Source: an uncultured Eubacteriales bacterium (GTDB taxonomy: Bacteria > Bacillota > Clostridia > Oscillospirales > CAG-272). From it: a stretch of DNA of 6,052 nt. The translations under genes and the position numbers were made by a program. The stretch is from NCBI GenBank assembly GCA_900556615.1, contig USPP01000105.1:1-6052 (forward strand). The letters are read 5' to 3'. Position 1 is the stretch's first letter. Every line of letters begins with the position of its first letter. Below are positions 1 through 5,284 of the stretch, in pieces. The notes beneath the pieces were generated by a model. The model saw only the letters and a program-made list of their open reading frames with translations, was not told where the DNA came from and did no database searches.

Positions 1-507
1 GACTGCTGCGCGCCCAAAAGCAAGATCGATATAGCCCGATCTCCTGTTTTCCCATGCACGCATTATACAGACAGCTATTCTCTCCGCAAGAAAATCAAAC
101 GCCTCCTCTTCACCCATTACATCCTCCGCCGTTACCTTTTCCGTTTTTTCATACGGAAGATATCTTTCCAGAATCCCTGTAGAGAACGACAACGTATCAA
201 GCCCGTTTTTATACTGAAGCGATGTATGGGTATGTGTTGCATTTATTATAACTTTATCGGGATCGGGTCCTCCCCGAGCCGTTATTTTCTCTCTCACCGC
301 CGAAACAAGTTCTCTTGTCACACCGACAAGGTCGCAGGAGCAAAATACAACCGCTTCTTCTCCCCTGCTTATCGCTACCGAGGTAGCCGTAACCTCCGTC
401 TCGGTATATTCTGATATTCTCTCTATAAACTGTCCCATGAGTCCCACACGTTTATTCGGTGTGATGCTCACCTCCGACCAGCCTATAAGCATTTCGCCAT
501 TGTTCAT
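1..507 (-). CDS. Neutral/alkaline ceramidase-like protein, N-terminal part (cut by window edge)
   Basis: The 169 codons visible start at the ATG at 507-505 and are still open at base 1. The protein begins MNNGEMLIGWSEVSITPNK, followed by VGLMGQFIERISEY and, near residues 90-100, IINATHTHTSLQ. An N-terminal W-x-x-x-x-I-T-P segment followed by a T-H-T-H motif is typical of the neutral/alkaline non-lysosomal ceramidase N-terminal domain, where the paired histidines are zinc ligands; the last visible residues, AFGRAAV, also fit that fold. No signal peptide is seen, so this is probably cytoplasmic, as in many clostridial members whose substrate is unknown and often not ceramide. The start is supported by an AGGG-type site about 9 nt upstream. 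It follows the LacI gene after 229 bp. Family fit is good; exact activity is not known. Confidence 0.8.
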   Translation of the reverse strand, partial: MNNGEMLIGWSEVSITPNKRVGLMGQFIERISEYTETEVTATSVAISRGEEAVVFCSCDLVGVTRELVSAVREKITARGGPDPDKVIINATHTHTSLQYKNGLDTLSFSTGILERYLPYEKTEKVTAEDVMGEEEAFDFLAERIAVCIMRAWENRRSGYIDLAFGRAAV

Positions 508-552
508 ATTTGATTCCCTGTCCTTGTCTATCAAAGACTTTCCTTGCTGAGC

Positions 553-565
553 GCAATTATATTGC
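553..565 (-). promoter_or_regulatory. Short dyad containing a TATAAT hexamer, upstream of the ceramidase-like gene
   Basis: GCAAT and ATTGC arms flank three bases. Read on the minus strand, the dyad contains a perfect TATAAT (556-561) about 50 nt before the ceramidase-like ATG. No convincing -35 lies at 16-18 bp, so this could be an operator, a weak promoter or chance. Confidence 0.25.
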
Positions 566-583
566 ACAGATGTTATTTATACT

Positions 584-598
584 GCCGGCAAAGCCGGC
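584..598 (-). terminator. GC-rich hairpin after the LacI gene (weak terminator candidate)
   Basis: GCCGGC, an AAA loop and GCCGGC form a perfect 6-bp stem. On the minus strand it is followed by AGTATAAATAAC, not a run of U, so it is not a textbook intrinsic terminator. Similar hairpins lie at 1785-1821 and 2539-2551, which suggests a role in mRNA processing or partial termination. Confidence 0.4.
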
Positions 599-736
599 TC
601 CGATTTTGTAAGCTTCATGTCAAGCCCTACCTCCGCCTTATACGGAATCCGGATGTCTGACAATCCGATTGGGAACGGTCTGCTTTTTCAATTGCCGCCA
701 AAAATCGTTTTTCTATTGGTGTTTTTACATTTCATA

Positions 737-1738
737 TTATATAATGATATCCTTACGGGGCTTAGCGGTACTCTTTCTCACCGCAAGATCGCACTGCACT
801 TCTATATGCTTTGCTGCCTTTTGTTCCCCCTGAATGTCGTCGCACAGAAGCTTTACTGCCTCTCCGCACATCTCATCACTGTGAAGCACAATCGATGTAA
901 GCTCTGGCTCCATTACCTTTGAAAATACAACATCGTTCATTCCGATGATTGAAAAATCCTCAGGCACAGAATAACCGTAAAGCTTAAGCTCGTTAATTGC
1001 CCCATACGCGATTTCATCATATGCACATATCAGTGCGGTCGGGAACATATGCTCCGAATCGAGCATTTTCAGTATTCCGCTGTAACCGCACGTCTCAAAT
1101 CTGTTATCATTGGAATAGATAAATTCGGGGTTCAGCCCAAATTCCTTCATGGTATTCACAAAAATTTTTTCCTTCGGCATAGTGTTGATCTCGCCGATAA
1201 AACCGATATTTTCATGCCCGAGATCGGTAAGATGCTTTATCGCCGCCTTCATTCCACCTTTCAGATTACTGCTTACCAAATTATACGGCAGATCAACATT
1301 AAACTGCGTGATGCACACAAAGGGAATACTCACTTCACTCTCCGGATTAATATCATAAAAAGAAATAATCCCGTCTGCATATTCACTCTGAAGAATCTCA
1401 TTAATGGTTCGGTTATAATTATCCGAGCCGAAGTCGGAAATATATACTCTGCCGTTGGCGTTTACCGCGTCAAGAGATCTGACCAGCATTGTAGCTTCTG
1501 TCGCATAATTAATACTGATGATCTCGGGTACCACAATGGCAATATAAGGTCTGTAATGTCTGCTACTGACTTTTCTCGTTAGCTTCTTTTGCTCAAAATA
1601 ACCGTTATCTGCGGCAAGTTTCAGTATTTTTTTCCGCGTTTCATCGCTTATTTCTGGGCTTCCGGTCAAAGCCTTTGAAACCGAGGCCTGAGACACTCCC
1701 GCAAGTCGTGCTATTTTACTATGTGTTATTCTTCCCAT
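737..1738 (-). CDS. LacI/GalR-family transcriptional regulator
   Basis: A 333-residue protein of usual family length. Residues 3-24 (ITHSKIARLAGVSQASVSKALT) form the classic LacI helix-turn-helix, continued by ISDETRKKILKLAADNGY to about residue 47. From about residue 65 (RPYIAIVVPEI) onward there is a periplasmic-binding-protein-like effector domain, including GHENIGFIGE and the late segment YGYSVPEDFSIIGMNDV that is characteristic of sugar-sensing members. The linker between domains (about residues 48-65) is Lys/Arg-rich and lacks the usual hinge-helix pattern. The start has a near-perfect AAAGGAGGT 8 nt upstream. No clear promoter lies just before it, so it is probably made by read-through from the solute-binding and surface protein genes and may regulate that unit. 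Ligand unknown; a sugar is expected from the family. Confidence 0.93.
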   Translation of the reverse strand: MGRITHSKIARLAGVSQASVSKALTGSPEISDETRKKILKLAADNGYFEQKKLTRKVSSRHYRPYIAIVVPEIISINYATEATMLVRSLDAVNANGRVYISDFGSDNYNRTINEILQSEYADGIISFYDINPESEVSIPFVCITQFNVDLPYNLVSSNLKGGMKAAIKHLTDLGHENIGFIGEINTMPKEKIFVNTMKEFGLNPEFIYSNDNRFETCGYSGILKMLDSEHMFPTALICAYDEIAYGAINELKLYGYSVPEDFSIIGMNDVVFSKVMEPELTSIVLHSDEMCGEAVKLLCDDIQGEQKAAKHIEVQCDLAVRKSTAKPRKDIII

Positions 1739-1784
1739 ACGACGGTACCTCCTTTGATCTGAAGCTTTCCGTAAACAGTGATTT

Positions 1785-1821
1785 TTTCCCGGACTGCCGC
1801 GTAAGGCGGCAGTTCGGGAAA
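1785..1821 (-). terminator. Long imperfect hairpin between surface protein and LacI genes
   Basis: Arms 1785-1800 and 1806-1821 pair over 16 positions around a 5-base loop with one non-Watson-Crick pair (1792/1814). It begins 10 nt after the surface protein stop. On the minus strand it is followed by a run of A, not U, so classic intrinsic termination is doubtful. Likely roles are partial termination or protection of the upstream mRNA end, giving less LacI than upstream product. Confidence 0.5.
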
Positions 1822-1831
1822 CGGTATCCTA

Positions 1832-2503
1832 TCATCTGCGTTTTTTTCTGATGAATACAGCACTGGCAGAGGATACCAAAGCCGTCATTACCGTAAGCAT
1901 GAACCCTGTGCCTGTATCAGGAGAACCAGGATTATTTTCTTCTCCGCTCTGTGAGCTTTCCGCAGGAGCAGCGTCGTTTTCATTCACACTGATATAGATA
2001 TCTTTTACGGATATTTCCGGATTTCCCATACCGTTAATAAAGACAAATCTCAGCATTTTGGCAGTATCCGTCCACTCTGCGATTGGCTGGCTTCCCGCAC
2101 CGTAAGCATTAAAGCTGCTGAAAGGCAGGGTAAAATCATACCACGTGCCGCCTTCGTAGTCCTTGGTTTCCGCAATGTTGGAAGTAACGACATTCTTGGA
2201 GGATTCATACTTTCCCACCGCATCCGCGTTATCTATCAGCATCACATAGCCCCATGACGGCTGCCACTCTATATGGTAGTCTTCCGCAAACATAAGCTTG
2301 AAATGAAGATATCCGTAGCCGCTCAGATCCATATCAAACATATCCGAATTGATTTCCGTATACCCCTTGGTAAGCTCTGCCGGAAGCGTGAGAACCGCGT
2401 CCTTTGAGATAAGCCATACCGAGTTGTCCTTTGCTCCCACGCCGACTGTCAGCATCGTAAGGAGCAGCGCTGCCGTAAGAAGTGCCGTTAAAAATTTTTT
2501 CAT
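1832..2503 (-). CDS. Small secreted protein with C-terminal LPXTG-like sorting signal
   Basis: The family is not recognised. Residues 1-24 (MKKFLTALLTAALLL... ending GVGA before KD) form a signal peptide. Residues about 25-175 are rich in aromatic and beta-prone segments (LSGYGYLHFKLMF, GGTWYDFTLPFSSF, KMLRFVFINGMG, ISVKDIYISV), suggesting a jelly-roll or carbohydrate-binding-like beta sandwich. Residues about 176-193 are a Ser/Glu/Pro/Gly-rich wall-spanning linker. SPDTG at 194-198, a hydrophobic stretch of about 18 residues and RKKRR at the end match a Gram-positive sorting signal, with Ser in place of Leu. GGGAGG lies 8 nt before the start. It follows the solute-binding protein gene by 56 bp, so co-expression is likely. 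A glycan-binding or display role is inferred from fold appearance and neighbours only. Confidence 0.8.
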   Translation of the reverse strand: MKKFLTALLTAALLLTMLTVGVGAKDNSVWLISKDAVLTLPAELTKGYTEINSDMFDMDLSGYGYLHFKLMFAEDYHIEWQPSWGYVMLIDNADAVGKYESSKNVVTSNIAETKDYEGGTWYDFTLPFSSFNAYGAGSQPIAEWTDTAKMLRFVFINGMGNPEISVKDIYISVNENDAAPAESSQSGEENNPGSPDTGTGFMLTVMTALVSSASAVFIRKKRR

Positions 2504-2538
2504 TTGATTTTCCTCCCAATTTAATATATATTGTTTTC

Positions 2539-2551
2539 CCGGCTCCGCCGG
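2539..2551 (-). terminator. Short GC hairpin after the solute-binding protein gene
   Basis: CCGGC, a 3-base loop and GCCGG form a perfect 5-bp stem starting 8 nt after the stop. On the minus strand it is followed by GAAAACAATATA with no U run. It probably blunts 3' decay or causes partial termination, which would let the binding protein be made in excess over downstream genes. Confidence 0.4.
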
Positions 2552-2559
2552 TTGATCAC

Positions 2560-4059
2560 TTATGATGCCGCCGTATTCGGTTCAATTAGCTTTTCAACAA
2601 CCGTATTGAAGGCATCGTTTATCGCCGTCTCTCTCTTACTCCAATAGGACATAAAATCTCTGCTTTTTCCTCCGAGCATATTGCGCAAAGTATAGCAGGG
2701 GGTCCCGACGTAATTGTTATAGATCATTTCGAAGCTGAGAAATACCGAATCCTTGATAAGATCCATCATCGCTTTGGATTCCTCATCACGGGTATATCTG
2801 CCCTTAAGAGCATTATCAAAGTATACCGGTGTAACGGAATTATAGCTTTCACATGCCAAAGCTTCAAGTGTTGCGGAAGCTGCCATAAGCTTATCGCCTA
2901 CGATATCCGTCGGGATACCCCATATCTGAAGCGCATCCTGGATTCTTGTCCCGTATTCCTTTTGATTTTCATCAAGCTTCGGATAAGGAAGCACCATAAA
3001 ATCCGATTTAAGATCGTTAAAAGCTATTCTGAGCGTATCCACCGGAAACGGCGCCAGCAGAAGCCTGTTTTCCTGCATCATGGCAAAAGCGGTATCCGCA
3101 GCATCGGCGGAGGTTACATAGGTTCCTTGGTTCTCGTACATAAGATCATAGAGCTTATCGATAAGGCTGCTCATCTGATTAACCGGCATATCAAGATACG
3201 GTATTCCATTATCGTCCTTCACCGACATCTTGACAAGCGACGCCGCGATAAAAGCATCCACGTCATTCGCACAGCCCATCTGAAGCCCAAAGGTATCTTT
3301 CTCATCTACCTGCGAATCACCGTTATCCTTATACATATCCTTTATAAGCTGCGAGACAAAATCAATCGTCCACTCGCCTTTATTAACCGTTTCATAGAGA
3401 TTCGGTATGCCGCTATCGTCGGAAAGCGCTTTGTTGCAGACAAAAACTCGCATCGAACCGAGCATTGTGAGTACGGAGATATCTCCTGTAACAAAATGAA
3501 GTTTTCCTCCGACTGTGAGTTCCTCCACAAGAGACTGTGTCCACCATGGCATTCCGGTTCCGATGTATTGAACCGTGTTTAAATCAGTCATAAGCCCCTC
3601 GGCGGCAAGCTCCGGAATACACGGTTGCCAACCGGAAATTATATCAAACGCCGCGTCATTGCTGCTCACGGAGGCGCGGAGCTGAGAATTCGCTTCGGTA
3701 TAGTAGGAATCCCATCCCGCCGATTTAAAAACTTCGATTCTAACCTTGAGCTTTTCCTCAACATTTGAATTTCTTTTATAGATGGCCTCATAAACCTGAT
3801 TAGAGGTATCCTCTACAAATATTTCGTCAACAGAGTTATAGTCGCCTCTCGTATGGATGACTACCGTACTGCCGTTGAAATCAAGTCCCTCGGGAAGGTT
3901 ACTCTGCAAATAAGTTCCCGTTTCTTCGGTTTTGCCTTCGCTGGTAACGGCTTCTGCCGTTCCACTTGAGTCTAAAGTCCCTTTTTTACCGGAATCTGCG
4001 CACGCTGCTGTAACAGTTATCGCTGCCGCTGCAAGAATTACCGCTAAAAATCTTTTCAT
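2560..4059 (-). CDS. Extracellular solute-binding lipoprotein (ABC importer type)
   Basis: A 499-residue protein. Residues 1-20 form a lipoprotein signal peptide (MKRFLAVILAAAAITVTAAC) with Cys20 as the lipidated residue, followed by a Ser/Thr/Glu/Gly-rich tether to about residue 50. The mature part resembles the large clostridial relatives of family 1 solute-binding proteins: FNGSTVVIHTRGDYN, VYEAIYKRNSNVEEKLKVRIEVF near the start, AFDIISGWQP in the middle, and many aromatic residues that could stack on a sugar. It should sit on the outer face of the membrane and deliver ligand to an ABC permease, but no permease or ATPase gene is present in the window. The start has AAGGAGG 8 nt upstream and a strong promoter about 110 nt upstream. 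The family call is firm; a carbohydrate ligand is inferred from the neighbouring LacI regulator. Confidence 0.88.
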   Translation of the reverse strand: MKRFLAVILAAAAITVTAACADSGKKGTLDSSGTAEAVTSEGKTEETGTYLQSNLPEGLDFNGSTVVIHTRGDYNSVDEIFVEDTSNQVYEAIYKRNSNVEEKLKVRIEVFKSAGWDSYYTEANSQLRASVSSNDAAFDIISGWQPCIPELAAEGLMTDLNTVQYIGTGMPWWTQSLVEELTVGGKLHFVTGDISVLTMLGSMRVFVCNKALSDDSGIPNLYETVNKGEWTIDFVSQLIKDMYKDNGDSQVDEKDTFGLQMGCANDVDAFIAASLVKMSVKDDNGIPYLDMPVNQMSSLIDKLYDLMYENQGTYVTSADAADTAFAMMQENRLLLAPFPVDTLRIAFNDLKSDFMVLPYPKLDENQKEYGTRIQDALQIWGIPTDIVGDKLMAASATLEALACESYNSVTPVYFDNALKGRYTRDEESKAMMDLIKDSVFLSFEMIYNNYVGTPCYTLRNMLGGKSRDFMSYWSKRETAINDAFNTVVEKLIEPNTAAS

Positions 4060-4072
4060 TTTACCTGCCTCC

Positions 4073-4267
4073 TTAATAAATATATCTGAAATACCGATCG
4101 CTATCCGAAAAGCTTTCAGGAATAAAATACCACAATAACTTCTCGGTTCTCTGATCTATACTTTGGATTTTATCATATCCATAGTGCAAAGTCAACAATA
4201 ATAATGCCGAATAATATTCGAATATATGTAGAAAAGACATTAATAAAAAATACGGCATTATCCACAT
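4073..4267 (-). CDS. Possible small membrane protein, 64 residues (doubtful)
   Basis: Not recognised. The ATG has a textbook GGAGG (4276-4280) exactly 8 nt upstream, as good as any gene here. The product starts MWIMPYFLLMSFLHIFEYYS; residues about 3-28 are hydrophobic enough for one membrane helix, followed by a polar tail rich in Tyr, Phe, Asp and Ser. Its TAA overlaps the ribosome binding site of the solute-binding protein gene, as in translationally coupled pairs. Against it: the strong promoter of that gene (4167-4195) lies inside this frame, the composition is very AT-rich, and only a weak promoter lies upstream. It may be a real small protein, a leader ORF or chance. Confidence 0.3.
   Translation of the reverse strand: MWIMPYFLLMSFLHIFEYYSALLLLTLHYGYDKIQSIDQRTEKLLWYFIPESFSDSDRYFRYIY
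4167..4195 (-). promoter_or_regulatory. Sigma-A promoter of the solute-binding protein gene
   Basis: On the minus strand TTGACT (4190-4195) and TAAAAT (4167-4172) are separated by 17 bp, each matching consensus at five of six positions, with a TG one base before the -10 (extended -10). Predicted start near 4160 gives a leader of about 100 nt. Confidence 0.8.
4201..4261. repeat. Inverted repeat ATAATGCCG / CGGCATTAT upstream of the solute-binding protein promoter
   Basis: Perfect 9-bp arms at 4201-4209 and 4253-4261, centres 52 bp apart (about five helical turns). The inner arm lies just upstream of the -35. Between them is a perfect 12-bp palindrome (4214-4225). The placement suits regulator binding; the regulator is unknown. 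Confidence 0.45.
4214..4225. promoter_or_regulatory. 12-bp CG-centred palindrome, candidate operator
   Basis: ATATTCGAATAT is perfectly self-complementary with a central CG, the symmetry usual in LacI-family operators. It is centred about 60 bp upstream of the predicted transcription start of the solute-binding protein gene. CGAATA also occurs as a direct repeat 11 bp apart (4208 and 4219), so another regulator class could bind. Assignment to the LacI protein encoded here is inference. Confidence 0.35.
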
Positions 4268-4280
4268 AATCCTTTCCTCC

Positions 4281-4340
4281 AGCGCTTATCTTTTCCAATC
4301 AATTGTAACAATCTTTTCAAATGCGCAAAAAATAAGCGCT
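4281..4340. repeat. Inverted repeat AGCGCTTAT / ATAAGCGCT
   Basis: Perfect 9-bp arms at 4281-4289 and 4332-4340, centres 51 bp apart. The AAGCGCT core resembles the middle of LacI/CcpA-family operators, but the outer cre positions do not fit. One arm overlaps the -10 of a weak promoter (4329-4357); the other lies next to the ribosome binding site of the 64-codon ORF. A smaller dyad, ATTGTAACAAT (4302-4312), sits near the centre. Confidence 0.4.
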
Positions 4341-4357
4341 CCGGTTTTATTTGTAAA
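4329..4357 (-). promoter_or_regulatory. Weak promoter candidate upstream of the 64-codon ORF
   Basis: On the minus strand TTTACA (4352-4357) and TATTTT (4329-4334) are separated by 17 bp. The -10 is poor. Its overlap with the ATAAGCGCT repeat arm would let a bound regulator block it. Confidence 0.3.
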
Positions 4358-4362
4358 ATGAA

Positions 4363-4408
4363 ATAACGGACAGAAATATAACAATACCGTTATATTTCTG
4401 TCCGTTAT
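4363..4408 (-). terminator. 20-bp hairpin, probable bidirectional terminator after the SIS gene
   Basis: Arms 4363-4382 and 4389-4408 are perfectly complementary over 20 bp around a 6-base loop. The stem starts 28 nt after the SIS gene stop. Read on the plus strand it is followed closely by a run of six T; on the minus strand it is preceded by that A run and followed by TTCATTTTAC. This supports termination in both directions, though the stem is long and AT-rich for a simple terminator. Confidence 0.75.
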
Positions 4409-4436
4409 ATTTTTTATCATATACGAATTTTATTCG

Positions 4437-5033
4437 CTATTTTCCGTTCAATCTCTCCCCTACCGCTCCGCCGGGATGAATAACGGCAAACTGTTCGTTC
4501 CGATAGCCTGTTTCTTCTATAATCGCCGCCTGAAGCGCATGAAAGATTACGCAAAGCGCCGTTGTGGAGGTGGTTCCCTGTGAGTTATATTTATCTGTTT
4601 CACGGTTCACATACATTTTCAAAACCGCGTCGGCTCCCACGGCAAGCGGCGATGCCGTATTTTCGGTAACGGTAATAACCCTGACATTTTTCTTTTTACA
4701 GATATCAAGAATAGGAAGTAATTCCGTCGTCTTTCCTCCTCTTGACGCAAAGACCATTACATCACCGGCACGGAGAAAGCCGGTCGCGCCGTGTACTGCC
4801 TCGGCAGGGGAGATGAATCTTGACGGACGCTCTATACAGCAAAGTAAATGCGAAAAATGCTGACAGATAATTCCCGAGTGTCCGCAGCCCGAGGTACCTA
4901 TGCGCTCCGCAGCACAGAGCAATTCCACAGCTTTGGAAAACTGTTCCTCATCGAAACAGCCAAGAAGCCCCCTTATACATTCTTCTTCAATTTTATATGC
5001 TTCCTTTGCATACTCAAGAGAAGCTTTCTTCAT
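4437..5033 (-). CDS. SIS-domain sugar-phosphate isomerase-like protein (KpsF/GutQ/KdsD type, no CBS domains)
   Basis: A 198-residue single-domain protein. After an N-terminal helical segment (1-40) comes the phosphosugar-binding loop RIGTSGCGHSG (44-54), then SPAEAVHGATGFLRAGDVMVFASRGGKTTEL (75-105) and, at the end, HPGGAVGERL (186-195). These match the arabinose-5-phosphate isomerase group, where EAxHG and HPGGxxG are characteristic. Full-length KdsD/KpsF proteins have two CBS domains after the SIS domain; here the protein stops at the SIS domain. The usual GMGKSG is GCGHSG, so the lysine is replaced by histidine and substrate or activity may differ. No other Kdo or capsule genes are nearby. 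The cytoplasmic product is probably made from a single-gene transcript, with its own promoter (5157-5185) and terminator. The ribosome binding site (GAAAGG, about 11 nt before ATG) is weaker than those of its neighbours. Confidence 0.85.
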   Translation of the reverse strand: MKKASLEYAKEAYKIEEECIRGLLGCFDEEQFSKAVELLCAAERIGTSGCGHSGIICQHFSHLLCCIERPSRFISPAEAVHGATGFLRAGDVMVFASRGGKTTELLPILDICKKKNVRVITVTENTASPLAVGADAVLKMYVNRETDKYNSQGTTSTTALCVIFHALQAAIIEETGYRNEQFAVIHPGGAVGERLNGK

Positions 5034-5072
5034 AATCAGTCACGCCTTTCATTCGGTTCAATTGTACTTGTA

Positions 5073-5139
5073 ATGCGGGATAATATGCCGCTCTTTTCTG
5101 GACATCATAATTCCGCTGCTGAAACGGCATATTCCGCAT
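5073..5139 (-). promoter_or_regulatory. Structured leader of the SIS gene: 15-bp stem with 3-nt bulge
   Basis: The arm at 5125-5139 (CGGCATATTCCGCAT) is complementary to 5073-5090 over all 15 positions once three bases (5079-5081) are bulged out; the loop is 34 nt (5091-5124). It lies within the predicted 117-nt leader, starting about 10 nt after the transcription start. It could be an RNA switch, a protein-binding hairpin or a DNA operator pair. It matches no riboswitch class that I recognise. Confidence 0.5.
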
Positions 5140-5156
5140 ACGGTTATACTATTCAT

Positions 5157-5185
5157 ATTATAATATCCCGATAGTTTTTCGTCAA
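5157..5185 (-). promoter_or_regulatory. Sigma-A promoter of the SIS gene
   Basis: On the minus strand TTGACG (5180-5185, five of six), a 17-bp spacer and a perfect TATAAT (5157-5162). This is the strongest promoter in the window. Predicted start near 5150. Confidence 0.88.
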
Positions 5186-5197
5186 GTGAAATCGGGA
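5166..5197. promoter_or_regulatory. Inverted repeat flanking the SIS promoter -35: candidate operator
   Basis: TCCCGAT (5166-5172) and ATCGGGA (5191-5197) are perfect 7-bp arms 18 bp apart. The dyad is centred on the -35 hexamer (5180-5185), so a bound dimer would block RNA polymerase. Regulator unknown. Confidence 0.5.
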
Positions 5198-5249
5198 CGA
5201 ATAAAATTATTATTACATTAAAATTTTAAATTTGTTTGCTTCACCTCTC

Positions 5250-5278
5250 TTGTATAATTCTCTGCGATATGGTATAAT
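5250..5278 (+). promoter_or_regulatory. Extended -10 promoter of the mutase-like gene
   Basis: A perfect TATAAT (5273-5278) is preceded by TGG (extended -10), with TTGTAT (5250-5255) 17 bp upstream as a weak -35. A second TATAAT lies at 5253-5258 with TTGTTT (5232-5237) 15 bp before it, a possible alternative promoter. AT-rich sequence at 5200-5230 may act as an UP element. Predicted main start near 5285. Confidence 0.7.
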
Positions 5279-5284
5279 ACAGTA

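Larger units (their letters stand above)
508..736. other. Gap between the LacI gene and the ceramidase-like gene
   Basis: No intact gene is visible in these 229 bases. They hold a GC-rich hairpin (584-598), a short dyad containing a TATAAT-like hexamer on the minus strand (553-565), and two short minus-strand open frames (678-731 and 577-687) that may be remains of one coding sequence. A minus-strand TTGACA occurs at 618-623 but has no matching -10 at 16-18 bp. Confidence 0.6.

Noticed and set aside
618..623. Minus-strand TTGACA as a promoter for the ceramidase-like gene
   Set aside because: No -10 hexamer at 16-18 bp; that position falls in the GC-rich hairpin.
617..922. Plus-strand 101-codon open frame over the end of the LacI gene
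   Set aside because: Overlaps the LacI coding end in antisense and has no ribosome binding site.
1049..1582. Plus-strand 177-codon open frame
   Set aside because: Wholly antisense to the LacI gene; no ribosome binding site and no recognisable family features.
2962..3582. Plus-strand 206-codon open frame
   Set aside because: Antisense to the solute-binding protein gene; basic, low-complexity-like product typical of a shadow frame.
4281..4340. CcpA cre sites at the AAGCGCT cores
   Set aside because: Only the central bases agree; the outer TG and CA positions of the cre consensus are absent.
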